Assembly (NCBI GenBank): GCA_017623375.1 | Contig: JAGAPH010000094.1 | Span: forward strand, 1-39,523 | Direction: 5' to 3' | DNA from: Clostridia bacterium | GTDB lineage: Bacteria > Bacillota > Clostridia > Oscillospirales > CAG-272 | DNA: 39,523 bases | Shown: positions 7,580 to 15,791 of the stretch, one piece after another | How the letters are laid out: each line of letters begins with the position of its first letter | Position numbering within the stretch: position 1 is the stretch's first letter | Made by a program: the position numbers and the translations under genes | Notes under the pieces: model-generated | Database searches by the model: none | Told to the model about the DNA's origin: nothing | Seen by the model: the letters and a program-made list of their open reading frames with translations, nothing else

Positions 7580-7690
7580 ATGCCATTATTAAGCAAGGCT
7601 TTGAAAACTGAAAGTTATTCAAAAAGCAGAAAGGCGGTACGTTATGTTGTTTTTATGTTTGTTATCCTTTCTTTTTTCCTTTCTTTTTAA
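7580..7690 (+). CDS. Possible 36-aa tail-anchored membrane peptide
   Basis: The reading frame from ATG 7580 to TAA 7690 encodes a basic N-terminal half (SKALKTESYSKSRKAVRY) followed by a 14-residue hydrophobic end (VVFMFVILSFFLSF). A GGTAGTGGTG stretch lies just upstream and a TATAAT box at 7554-7559. The design, basic then one hydrophobic helix at the very C-terminus, resembles small membrane peptides including type I toxins. An overlapping frame from ATG 7644 also encodes a hydrophobic peptide (MLFLCLLSFLF), so low-complexity T-rich DNA could produce this by chance. No family was recognised. Confidence 0.3.
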   Translation: MPLLSKALKTESYSKSRKAVRYVVFMFVILSFFLSF

Positions 7691-7722
7691 CATACAGCCA
7701 GTCTTTTTAACGTAACGTACCG
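7635..7722. repeat. 14-bp inverted repeat spanning the small-peptide end
   Basis: CGGTACGTTATGTT (7635-7648) is complementary to AACGTAACGTACCG (7709-7722) with one mismatch, around a 60-nt pyrimidine-rich loop. A CCCCC-GAAA-GGGGG hairpin follows immediately. Its function is unknown; it lies in the 339-nt gap between the convergent 528-aa gene and hsdR. Confidence 0.5.
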
Positions 7723-7783
7723 ATTTCCCCCGAAAGGGGGGAGCAGACCAGCGAATTGGTCGAACTTGCAAGGTTTCAGAAAA

Positions 7784-7827
7784 AAGAACCTCTCCGGCAT
7801 AAGTGATTTTATGCCAGAGGGGTTCTT
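7784..7827 (-). terminator. Terminator of the R-M operon (bidirectional)
   Basis: A long stem with GGCATAA (7796-7802) and TTATGCC (7809-7815) at its core, extended outwards by AAGAACC/GGTTCTT with few mismatches. Read from the minus strand it ends in a T-run just after the hsdR stop codon. The other direction also has T residues. Confidence 0.82.
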
Positions 7828-7832
7828 TTGTT

Positions 7833-10805
7833 TTATACTCTCGGTCTGTTAAACTCTTTATAAAGCATTCCTGCCAGAGCTGACATAATTGCTTGGTATT
7901 TGCTCTTGTTCTGGAACAAGGAAGTGAAAGCTTCGGTTTGCTCCACGTAGCTGTCCTGTGCAACCTCGTCAAATGTTTTTGGGAAGATGCTCTGGGCGAA
8001 TACCTGCGGATCGGAAGTCTGTGCAACCTTACGCAACTTCTTATCATCCTTGAGCCTATCGTGCAGAGCGTAAAGAAGCACTCTGTCTGCATCGCTGAAA
8101 TCACCTGCGAATAGCTCATTGATACGCTGGATAACTTCTTCCAGAGGTTCTTTCGCTTCGGGAACAGCCTTACCCTTGCTGTCGGCAGGTTCATACACGC
8201 CTGACTGGTCGATCAGAGCAATTTCGCCCTTGAAGGTTTCTTCCAGCTTGTAGAACTCCAGCTTCAATGCACCTTCCAGATCGATCATATGCGTAGGTTC
8301 AAGAGGTAGCAATCTGAGCAGGTAGGAACAGAATACGTATTCCTTCTGCATTTCCGCATCGAACATACGGCACACCTGCGAGATATAGCCGTACCACTTG
8401 ATGTAGGAACGCACCTGTCTTCTGAAGTTGTAGCGTTCATCAGCTTGCATCTTGTTGTAGCGGTCAGCAACAGGCTTGAGGGCAGAAGTCATTTTACCCA
8501 TCATCGTGCTATCCTGCTTCTTGTTTGAGTAGTAGATAGCGGAGAACGCCTGAATATCGTTGTCAGAGTAGATATTGTAGGCGTGAAGCTCACTTTGTAA
8601 CTTGTAAATCAAATCGGTGTTTACTTCCTGCGAGAGCGAAGTTTCTTGATAGAACGGCTGGAACGCTTCTTGTATGTCTTCTGCCGTGTTTACAAAGTCG
8701 AGAATGAAAGTATCGTTCTTTCCTGCACAGATGCGGTTCAGTCTGGAGAGCGTTTGTACGCACTTAACGCCACGCAACTTCTTGTCAACAATCATTGTGT
8801 GAAGCAAGGGTTCATCAAATCCTGTCTGGTACTTCTCAGCAACGATCAGCACGTTGAAATTGTCGTGGAACTCTGCCTTGGTCTGTTCCTCGGAGATGTG
8901 GGAGCCGTCCTTACGCACGTTCAGGCTGGTTTCGGTATATTCGTTTACGCCATCCTTAACAGCACCAGAGAACGCCACCAGAATGTCAACGTCGGTGTAT
9001 TTCTGTTCTTCAATGTAACGCTTTACTTCGTGATAATAGCGAACAGCCGCCAGACGAGAGGATGTAACCACCATCATTTTGCCCTTGCCACCAATAGCCT
9101 TGGATGTGGTGGAACGGAAGGTTTCAACGATAATCTGGGCTTTCTGTGAGATATTATAGGGGTGCAGTTCCTCAAATCTGCGTATAACCTTAGCGGCACG
9201 TGAAGCAGGAACTTCGGGGTTGTCGGGAATGGTCTTGGCAATCTTGAAACAAGTATGGTATGTCATATAGTTCTGGAGGACATCCATAATGAAGCCTTCC
9301 TCGATTGCCTGTTTCATGGAATATACGTGGAAGGGGTGGAACGAACCATCTGTGTATTCTGTGCCGAACATTTCCAAGGTCTGCCCCTTGGGTGTTGCGG
9401 TAAAGGCAAAGAAGGAAAGGTTCTTGTGTTTGCCGTGAACGATCATTTCCTGCAGCAGTTTGTCGTGGGTGTCAACCTCGTCTTCGGCAATTCCTTCAAG
9501 TTCCGCATACTCACGGAGAGCTTCTTCGGTGTCTGCCAGAGCCGTTTTCAGCTTGACGGCAGAAGCACCTGTCTGGGAACTGTGTGCTTCGTCCACAATA
9601 ACGGCAAAGCCCTTACCCTTGGTGTTCTCAACCTCGGTGTAGATTACAGGGAACTTCTGGAGCGTGGTAACAATGATTCTGCATCCGTTGTTGATAGCAT
9701 CCCTGAGGTCTTTAGAGGTCTTTCCTTCGCCAATGGTTTCAACCGTACCCAACGTATGGTCAAAGGACGAAATTGTGTCTTGAAGCTGTCTGTCAAGCAC
9801 AGTACGGTCTGTAACGATGATAACGGACGAGAATATAGGCTTGTTGTTTTCGTCGTGCAAGGATGCCAGACGGTACGCAGTCCAAGCAATAGAGTTTGAC
9901 TTACCAGAGCCAGCACTATGCTGAATGAGGTAGTTTGTGCCTGTGCCTCTCTGGCGAACATCGGCAATCAGCTTGCGAACAACATCAAGCTGGTGGAAAC
10001 GTGGGAATATAAGGGTTTTATTGTCCTTACAATGGATAAACTTCTGGATAATGTCAAGAGCACTATCCTTCATCAGAACGTTCTCCCAGAGGTACGCTGT
10101 CGGGTATCCGTTGGGGTTGGCAGGATTGCCCTTGCCACCATCGTTGCCAGCACCGTTTGAACCTTGGTTGAACGGCAGGAAGTACGTATCACCCTTCGCC
10201 AGTTTGGTTGCCATAAACACATCGGTATGGTCAACACAGAAGTAAGCAAGAATACGCTTGTTAAACTGGAACGGAAGCTCTCTGGGATCACGGTCATACA
10301 TCCATTGTCTTTTGGCGTTGTCAACGTTTTGACCTGTGTACTGGTTCTTGAGCTCCAGAGCGAAAACAGGAATACCGTTGATAACCAAAACCATATCCAC
10401 GGATTTGTTGTTGTCTGCGGAGTAATGCCATTGGCGTACCACGTTGCAAACGTTCTGCTGGTAGAGCACAGTTGCCGTCTTGTTCAGATGGGATTCGGGC
10501 TTGAAGTAGCATACACGGAAGGTAATGCCCCTGTGCTTAAAACCGTGCCTGAGCACCGAGATCAGACCGTAAGCATCACAAGCGTTGTTGAACGCTATGC
10601 AGAACTTCTTAACAGGATCGCTTTGGCAGGTGTTCTCAAAGCGTACCCATTCTCTCGGCTGTGTTGCCTTGATAAAGCTGATTAGCGTGTCAACGTAAAG
10701 TCCGACAGCAGGATCGTATGTATCGGTGGTTTTGGTGTAGCCACCTTGTTCGGTCAGGAAGAACGCTTCTATGTCGGTTTCAAATCGTTTTTCGGTTGTA
10801 ATCAT
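7833..10805 (-). CDS. hsdR: Type I restriction enzyme R subunit
   Basis: The ATP-dependent translocase and endonuclease subunit of a type I R-M complex (R2M2S). The N-terminal nuclease has a PD-(D/E)xK site: Asp137, then Glu151-Leu-Lys153 in VFALELKNQ. Next come the SF2 helicase domains: Walker A HSAGSGKSNS (296-305), DEAH box VIVDEAHSS with Asp405-His408, motif III FFAFTATPKG, and later VAEKYQTGFDEP and QTLSRLNRI near motifs V and VI. 990 aa is a full-length HsdR, with a C-terminal helical region for M2S contact. Its start overlaps the stop of the upstream membrane protein (ATGA at 10802-10805), so translation is coupled. It is last in the operon that begins with the XRE gene and hsdM. Confidence 0.96.
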   Translation of the reverse strand: MITTEKRFETDIEAFFLTEQGGYTKTTDTYDPAVGLYVDTLISFIKATQPREWVRFENTCQSDPVKKFCIAFNNACDAYGLISVLRHGFKHRGITFRVCYFKPESHLNKTATVLYQQNVCNVVRQWHYSADNNKSVDMVLVINGIPVFALELKNQYTGQNVDNAKRQWMYDRDPRELPFQFNKRILAYFCVDHTDVFMATKLAKGDTYFLPFNQGSNGAGNDGGKGNPANPNGYPTAYLWENVLMKDSALDIIQKFIHCKDNKTLIFPRFHQLDVVRKLIADVRQRGTGTNYLIQHSAGSGKSNSIAWTAYRLASLHDENNKPIFSSVIIVTDRTVLDRQLQDTISSFDHTLGTVETIGEGKTSKDLRDAINNGCRIIVTTLQKFPVIYTEVENTKGKGFAVIVDEAHSSQTGASAVKLKTALADTEEALREYAELEGIAEDEVDTHDKLLQEMIVHGKHKNLSFFAFTATPKGQTLEMFGTEYTDGSFHPFHVYSMKQAIEEGFIMDVLQNYMTYHTCFKIAKTIPDNPEVPASRAAKVIRRFEELHPYNISQKAQIIVETFRSTTSKAIGGKGKMMVVTSSRLAAVRYYHEVKRYIEEQKYTDVDILVAFSGAVKDGVNEYTETSLNVRKDGSHISEEQTKAEFHDNFNVLIVAEKYQTGFDEPLLHTMIVDKKLRGVKCVQTLSRLNRICAGKNDTFILDFVNTAEDIQEAFQPFYQETSLSQEVNTDLIYKLQSELHAYNIYSDNDIQAFSAIYYSNKKQDSTMMGKMTSALKPVADRYNKMQADERYNFRRQVRSYIKWYGYISQVCRMFDAEMQKEYVFCSYLLRLLPLEPTHMIDLEGALKLEFYKLEETFKGEIALIDQSGVYEPADSKGKAVPEAKEPLEEVIQRINELFAGDFSDADRVLLYALHDRLKDDKKLRKVAQTSDPQVFAQSIFPKTFDEVAQDSYVEQTEAFTSLFQNKSKYQAIMSALAGMLYKEFNRPRV

Positions 10806-11710
10806 AATTTTTTCGTCCTTTCGGTGATTACATCAACTGAAATTTCTTTAATTTCTCTAACAGTATGTAACCAAGGGGATATTTTAGAATATTCTTTTAC
10901 AAGGTGTAAGCAAAGCACTTTCACCTCATAATAATAAGAATTATTCAAAGTATCTTTAAGCTCTATGAAAAGATTATTGACATCATCATTAAAACAAAAC
11001 TCTACATAGATTGTTTTATTTGGAAGCATTGTTTTATTGCATTCTACATTCCACCATTTTCCGTCATGAAATATTTTTTCAATAGTAAAAGAGGAGTGGT
11101 CGGAATTTTCCAGTTCAAAAAAGACTTTGCATCCCAGATCTTCGGTAGCATCATCAAAGCAGACTTTTTTATTCTCAACCTTCTTTATTGGCTGATAAAG
11201 CATATTGAAAGTAAAAATAGGTTTTGCCTTTGAAATTTCTTCTTTCTTTTGCTCTGCTTGGGTATGCTTTATTGTCCAAGCTACACCGACAAGAGTAATA
11301 AGACCGCCATACACTGCCGAGACAATAGGAATGACAACATTCTGCAAATCGGCATTTGGTATGATATATATCAGATACACCGACATTCCCACACCGACAA
11401 TAAAGTCTTGCACAAGTCCCCATTTCAGTTGAGGATTTCCACCGATGAAAGCCTTGGATAGATTCATAAAGATGATTGTCATAATGAGTCCACCGAAGAT
11501 AAACTTCAAAGCAAGACTATCCAAGATAAATGCCATATAGAAAAGGTCACAAAGCCAATAGAAAAGTATTAACAATCCAAATGTTAGATTTGCATTTTTC
11601 TTTTGCTCCTCGGTAGGTTTAATCTTTTTCTCTCCCATAATCTTAATGTTGATAATTCCTATGGGGATAAGGAGAAATATTACTCCAAATATGAGCCATT
11701 CATACCACAT
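10802..11710 (-). CDS. Multi-pass membrane protein with C-terminal beta-rich domain (possible effector)
   Basis: 302 aa with about five hydrophobic helices at residues 4-24, 42-62, 66-86, 99-118 and 124-147, then a charged linker (KHTQAEQKKEEISKAK) and a soluble tail (163-302) rich in beta strands, starting KPIFTFNMLYQ. It is not a subunit of known type I R-M enzymes. AAAGGAG lies 7 nt before the ATG; the stop overlaps the hsdR start. The gene is clearly more AT-rich than hsdR. Membrane helices plus a soluble sensor-like tail, encoded beside a cyclase-like gene, are what one expects of a membrane-disrupting effector in nucleotide-signalling defence. No family was recognised with confidence, so this role is inferred from context. 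Confidence 0.75.
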   Translation of the reverse strand: MWYEWLIFGVIFLLIPIGIINIKIMGEKKIKPTEEQKKNANLTFGLLILFYWLCDLFYMAFILDSLALKFIFGGLIMTIIFMNLSKAFIGGNPQLKWGLVQDFIVGVGMSVYLIYIIPNADLQNVVIPIVSAVYGGLITLVGVAWTIKHTQAEQKKEEISKAKPIFTFNMLYQPIKKVENKKVCFDDATEDLGCKVFFELENSDHSSFTIEKIFHDGKWWNVECNKTMLPNKTIYVEFCFNDDVNNLFIELKDTLNNSYYYEVKVLCLHLVKEYSKISPWLHTVREIKEISVDVITERTKKL

Positions 11711-11722
11711 ATTGTTTCTCCT

Positions 11723-12028
11723 TTACTTAAGAATCGCCACGATCAAGGAAGCCGCCGCAATCAAAGTAGAAACTGCAAAAGAAATCCAAGAGAACACCTT
11801 TGCATTTCTTGCATCCTTTTTTGCTTCTTCAGACTCTCGCTTAGCATCCTCTACCTGTTGTGCTAAAATCTTATTTTGTGTTTGCATTTCAGCAACAATG
11901 CTTTGGAAGTTCTTATTAAGATTCTCAGTTCTTTCGGCTTCTTTTTTTCTCTTGTTCGTGTTTTCTTGCCATTTGGCTTCTTTCGTATCTTGATAGCTGA
12001 AAAGCCGATGTGATTGAATCCAATTCAC
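11723..12028 (-). CDS. Small coiled-coil protein with C-terminal membrane anchor (start uncertain)
   Basis: 101 aa: a long charged coiled coil (about 18-77, rich in Lys, Glu and Gln) and one hydrophobic helix at the extreme C-terminus (78-100, VFSWISFAVSTLIAAASLIV), so probably tail-anchored. The only in-frame start near the beginning is GTG 12028. AAGGAG is 13 nt upstream of it, too far. An ATG at 12032-12030 has ideal spacing to AAGGAG but reads MSELDSITSAFQ in another frame and stops early. Removing one A of the run at 12000-12003 would join that start to this frame, so a one-base frameshift or sequencing error is possible. It lies 4 nt after hsdS. Function unknown; it may partner the membrane protein next door. 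Confidence 0.65.
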   Translation of the reverse strand: MNWIQSHRLFSYQDTKEAKWQENTNKRKKEAERTENLNKNFQSIVAEMQTQNKILAQQVEDAKRESEEAKKDARNAKVFSWISFAVSTLIAAASLIVAILK

Positions 12029-12032
12029 TCAT

Positions 12033-13265
12033 TTACACAATCTCCTTTTTGCCCGTGACATACTCAAAGATGAGAGATTTTTTATAGGTCTCCATTTCGG
12101 CAAGCAGAGCAGTTTTCTTTTCGATAAGGGTGTCGATTTCGGCACATTTTTGGTCGAGGTAATTGGCAATCTCCTTTTGCTCTTGTGTTGGTGGAATCGG
12201 AATGGTGAAATTCAAAAATTTATCTGCTTGCAATCTCCATCTTCCCATACCACTAACACCTTGACCCAAACCATAAAAAATGCGATTAGAGTAACACATT
12301 TGCATTAAATACAAATAGTACTGTTTACAATTATTAATTGTGTCGTTGAGCACAAACACTCTATAGTCTGGACTCGTTACACCTTCATATTGGGATATAT
12401 CAACCCAACCAGTAAGCAAGTCCATATGATTCATTGCAAAATCACCAATAGCAACAAGTTGATAATTTGAATAGTTTTCTGCCAACTGACCTTCATTGCT
12501 TGAAATGTTTTTAGGAACAACACCTTTTTGAGTAATGGATAATACTGTATATCCTTCTTTACCAGCAATATCTTTTTTGATGGTAAATACATATTTCAGT
12601 TTTCTTATATCCCATTCCGATGGAATACATCCATACCATATGTTGCCACTATCCTTCATAGGTCTATCACCTCGGATGCCCTTGGTGACTGCCTCTGTGA
12701 TGACCGACTGCTTGAGTTTCTTGTATTCCTCAATGGTGGCTTTGGTCTGCTCGATGACTGCATCAATCTCGGTACATCTTCTGTCAAGAAAATCGGCTAT
12801 ATCATCTTGCTCTTGTTTTGAAGGCAATGTAATAACTATATCAGCCATTTCATTGTTCATTATCTTGTATCCATTTATATCTGCTCGTTTATGATAAATA
12901 GCAATATACTCTAAAGCAAATTTTAAATATTTTAAATTATGAGCATTTGAGTATGGTAATAAAGTGCCACATACATTTGTGCAATTATGCTTTCCTGTTC
13001 TCAAAAACACTGTGCCTGCATTAGCACCATCAGTTGTCCAAGTCAATTGGTCTCTATCAAAATCGTATGTATCAATATATCCAAGGCAACCATTATTTTT
13101 TGTTTGTGAAGAAAAAACTGGATATAAACCTTCTTCGGTTAACTCGGTTACAGCAATAACTCTACCTCTGCCAATTTGAAAAAGTTGTTTTACTTTTGGC
13201 AGTTTCCAATGGCTCGGTATCTCCCCAATCCATTCAATCCCACTGTCTTTCATTTCTATCGGCAT
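12033..13265 (-). CDS. hsdS: Type I restriction-modification specificity subunit
   Basis: The DNA-recognition subunit, which sets the two half-sites read by the M and R subunits. It contains two target-recognition domains, each introduced by a conserved repeat: MKDSGIEWIGEIPSHWKL at residue 5 and MKDSGNIWYGCIPSEWDI near residue 203. Each ends in a conserved spacer helix (QEQDDIADFLDRRCTEIDAV and QEQKEIANYLDQKCAEIDTL) followed by a coiled coil. 410 aa is the standard size. The variable recognition domains are AT-rich compared with hsdM and hsdR, as expected for exchanged DNA. AGGAG is 9 nt upstream of the ATG, 3 nt after the cyclase-like gene. No second hsdS or inverted half-gene is present in the island. 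Confidence 0.95.
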   Translation of the reverse strand: MPIEMKDSGIEWIGEIPSHWKLPKVKQLFQIGRGRVIAVTELTEEGLYPVFSSQTKNNGCLGYIDTYDFDRDQLTWTTDGANAGTVFLRTGKHNCTNVCGTLLPYSNAHNLKYLKFALEYIAIYHKRADINGYKIMNNEMADIVITLPSKQEQDDIADFLDRRCTEIDAVIEQTKATIEEYKKLKQSVITEAVTKGIRGDRPMKDSGNIWYGCIPSEWDIRKLKYVFTIKKDIAGKEGYTVLSITQKGVVPKNISSNEGQLAENYSNYQLVAIGDFAMNHMDLLTGWVDISQYEGVTSPDYRVFVLNDTINNCKQYYLYLMQMCYSNRIFYGLGQGVSGMGRWRLQADKFLNFTIPIPPTQEQKEIANYLDQKCAEIDTLIEKKTALLAEMETYKKSLIFEYVTGKKEIV

Positions 13266-13268
13266 AGG

Positions 13269-14033
13269 TCAATTCTCCTGTTCGAGGTTAGTCCTAATTG
13301 CAGTGTACTCTTTTTCCACCTCAATTAAATAGTTTTCAAACCAACAGTATTTTTGTAAAATTTTCGATCTATTTTTTCCTTCTCGCTCTTTTTCAATATT
13401 TTCCTTAATGTGTTTTTTTGCATAGTATAAAAGACTTTCTGTCGCTTGTGTATCCTCATAATCAAAGAGATTAAAGAAAACACAGTTATCAAAATCTTTT
13501 AGACAACTAAATTTTTCTTCATACTCAATTCCAGAAATGGCAAATTCATCGAAGATTTTTAACAGTTCTTCGCTCAAAATTATGCGTGGATAAATAGCAA
13601 CATTCTCTTCCAAATATACTACTTTTACAAGTCCTTCACCCCAAACCAATAAATCATTAATCATCAATTTATCAAAAGTAATTGCCCCTCTAAATAAAAT
13701 CCCTTTGTTTGCTATAGAGTGAAGAAAAAATCCCAAATAATCAACCAATTTACGATAAGATAGATATACATCTTCCTTATCAAATGAATCCTTTACAGGA
13801 TAAGCAAAAAGAATATTGTCAGAAAAAATTTTAACTTTTATATCTTGAGCTTCAAAAAGTTCGACTTGGGGCATAATCCTATCCGCTAACAAAAATTGAT
13901 AATAGATATCTTTAAAAACTTGCTTATCATCTTGATGTGCAATTTTATCCCTTATCCCCAAAATATCTATGTAGGCTATGACATAGTTTTGTTCTTGAGG
14001 AATGTTTGGTATAGATAATTTATCTTTAGACAT
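13269..14033 (-). CDS. Class III nucleotide-cyclase-like protein (candidate signalling enzyme)
   Basis: 254 aa, cytoplasmic, inserted between hsdM and hsdS. The pattern follows class III cyclases. AYIDILGI (Asp23) matches the first metal motif F-x-D-I-x-G-F. KIFSDNILFAY (Asp72) matches the second, G-D-x-x-L-A-x-F. FRGAITFDK (115-123) resembles R-x-G-I-x-x-G. WGEGLVKVVYLE (131-142) sits where G-D-x-V-N-x-A-A-R-L-E is expected, followed by YPRIILSEEL. The catalytic Asn and Arg of that last motif are replaced by Val136 and Tyr140, so substrate or activity may differ from adenylate cyclase. Cyclases of this fold make cCMP or cUMP in Pycsar phage defence. The adjacent membrane proteins fit that scheme, but specificity cannot be read here. 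AAGGAG lies 5 nt before the ATG. Confidence 0.65.
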   Translation of the reverse strand: MSKDKLSIPNIPQEQNYVIAYIDILGIRDKIAHQDDKQVFKDIYYQFLLADRIMPQVELFEAQDIKVKIFSDNILFAYPVKDSFDKEDVYLSYRKLVDYLGFFLHSIANKGILFRGAITFDKLMINDLLVWGEGLVKVVYLEENVAIYPRIILSEELLKIFDEFAISGIEYEEKFSCLKDFDNCVFFNLFDYEDTQATESLLYYAKKHIKENIEKEREGKNRSKILQKYCWFENYLIEVEKEYTAIRTNLEQEN

Positions 14034-14051
14034 GTTTACTCCTTGGGGTAT

Positions 14052-15791
14052 TTATTTCAATATGTTGTGTATAGATTCATTTATATCTTTTTCCAATTCA
14101 ATGATTCTCGACAGAATATCGTCCGCCGCCTCGGGCTTTTGATACTTATAGAAGTATCTTGTCATGGGGATTTCATATCCCACCTTGGTTTTTGTCTTAT
14201 CAATCCAAGCGTCGGGAGCATAAGGAAGAACCTCGCGTGCGAAGTACGCATCAATGTCTTCTTCCATGGGTATGTTCTCGGTATCACGGAGATCGGCATC
14301 AGCAACCTTCTTGCCCTTCTTGAGCACAGGCTTGCCGTTTTCATCAAGCAGAGGTCTTTCTACCACGATTTTGTTGTAGCCAAATTCAACGGCATCAAAG
14401 ATCTTCGCTTCGCAGTAAATACCGTTCTTGTCGCCAAATATACCTTCTGTGAATTCACCATATGCTTTTACAATAAGTTCACGGCAATAATCGGTAATAT
14501 CATTTCTCTTTGTTCCGATGGATTTTCTTCTTGGCTCGTAACAATGGGAAGCATCAATCAACTGTACCTTGCCAGCACGATACGCAGGTTTGTCCTTCGA
14601 CAGTACCCAGATATACGTTGCAATACCTGTGTTCATAAAGGCATCGTTGCTGAGCTGAATAATGGCATCCAGCCAATCGTTTTCAAGGATATACTGGCGA
14701 ATGTTAGAAGGACCAGAACCTGCATCACCAGAGAACAAGGGCGAGCCGTTCTGGATAATTGCCATCTTGCCATCATCGGCAAGCTTGGCAAGACCGTTCA
14801 GAACGAACAACTGCTGACCGTCGGAAATCTTAGGCAAGCCGGGTGCAAAGCGACCAGCTTCACCCAGCTTCGCTTCTGCCTCAACTGCCTTTTGCTCTCT
14901 TTTCCAGTCAATGCCGAAGGGGGGATTCGATATGATGCGGTCAAACTTGTATCCTTTGAACTGGTCTTCGGAAAGCGTGTCACCGAAACGCATATTGTTG
15001 GGATCACCGCCACGGATCATCATATCTGCTTTTGCGATAGCAAAGGTGGAAGGATTGAACTCTTGACCAAAGCACGTAACGGTTGCATCCTCGTCAAGTG
15101 CGTGGATGCGTTCTTCCATACAGGAAAGCATCTGGGAAGTACCCATAGCCATATCGTACACGGTGATGTTCTGACCGTTGAACTTTGTATCGGAAAGCAG
15201 AATATCGGTCATAAGGTAAATAATATCTCTGGATGTAAAGTGTGCTCCTGCTTCTTCGCCGTAGGATTCATTGAATCTGCGAACAAGGTCTTCAAACACG
15301 TAGCCACAATCGACAGCAGATATTTTGTCAGCACCAAGGTATCCTTTGGGGCTATTAAACTCTTTGATAACGAGGTAGAGGGTGTTGCTCTCTACCATTC
15401 TTTTTATAATGTTGTCGAAGTCGAACTTCGCCAGAACATCCTGTACGTTGCCAGAGAATCCGGCAAGGTAATCTCTGAAGTTCGCTTCGATGTTTTCAGG
15501 ATCGGCAAGGAGCGTTTCAAACGTGTACTTGGATACGTTGTAGAACTGGTATCCAGATGCACGTGTCATAAAGCCGTCGATAACTTCCAGAGTCTTGACC
15601 TTCTCATAGGTTTCCAGCACCTTTGCGTGGGTGGGAAGCAGACAGTCGTGGAAACGCTTAACAACGGTCATAGGCAGGATAACCAGACCGTATTCGTGGG
15701 GCTTGAAAGGACCTCTGAGCATATCTGCCACGTTCCAGATCAGAGTCGCTTTCTCGGATATATTTACGCCAACGTTGCTTATATTAGCCAT
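14052..15791 (-). CDS. hsdM: Type I restriction-modification DNA methyltransferase subunit
   Basis: The N6-adenine methyltransferase subunit, which pairs with HsdS for host DNA protection. It has an N-terminal HsdM helical domain (1-150), and a Rossmann methyltransferase domain with target motif SNPPFG (288-293, the catalytic NPPF). The SAM-binding motif I is VYDMAMGTSQML (211-222), where most HsdM have D-P-x-C-G-T-G-G; Gly217 and the acidic Asp213 are kept but Cys and the last Gly are not. A C-terminal helical tail (RIIELEKDINESI) contacts HsdS. 579 aa is normal. Its ATG overlaps the stop of the XRE gene in TAATG, so the regulator and methylase are co-translated. Confidence 0.94.
   Translation of the reverse strand: MANISNVGVNISEKATLIWNVADMLRGPFKPHEYGLVILPMTVVKRFHDCLLPTHAKVLETYEKVKTLEVIDGFMTRASGYQFYNVSKYTFETLLADPENIEANFRDYLAGFSGNVQDVLAKFDFDNIIKRMVESNTLYLVIKEFNSPKGYLGADKISAVDCGYVFEDLVRRFNESYGEEAGAHFTSRDIIYLMTDILLSDTKFNGQNITVYDMAMGTSQMLSCMEERIHALDEDATVTCFGQEFNPSTFAIAKADMMIRGGDPNNMRFGDTLSEDQFKGYKFDRIISNPPFGIDWKREQKAVEAEAKLGEAGRFAPGLPKISDGQQLFVLNGLAKLADDGKMAIIQNGSPLFSGDAGSGPSNIRQYILENDWLDAIIQLSNDAFMNTGIATYIWVLSKDKPAYRAGKVQLIDASHCYEPRRKSIGTKRNDITDYCRELIVKAYGEFTEGIFGDKNGIYCEAKIFDAVEFGYNKIVVERPLLDENGKPVLKKGKKVADADLRDTENIPMEEDIDAYFAREVLPYAPDAWIDKTKTKVGYEIPMTRYFYKYQKPEAADDILSRIIELEKDINESIHNILK

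Noticed and set aside
12033..13265. Phase-variable hsdS switching
   Set aside because: There is one hsdS and no inverted partial copy or recombinase gene beside it, so no shufflon is supported.
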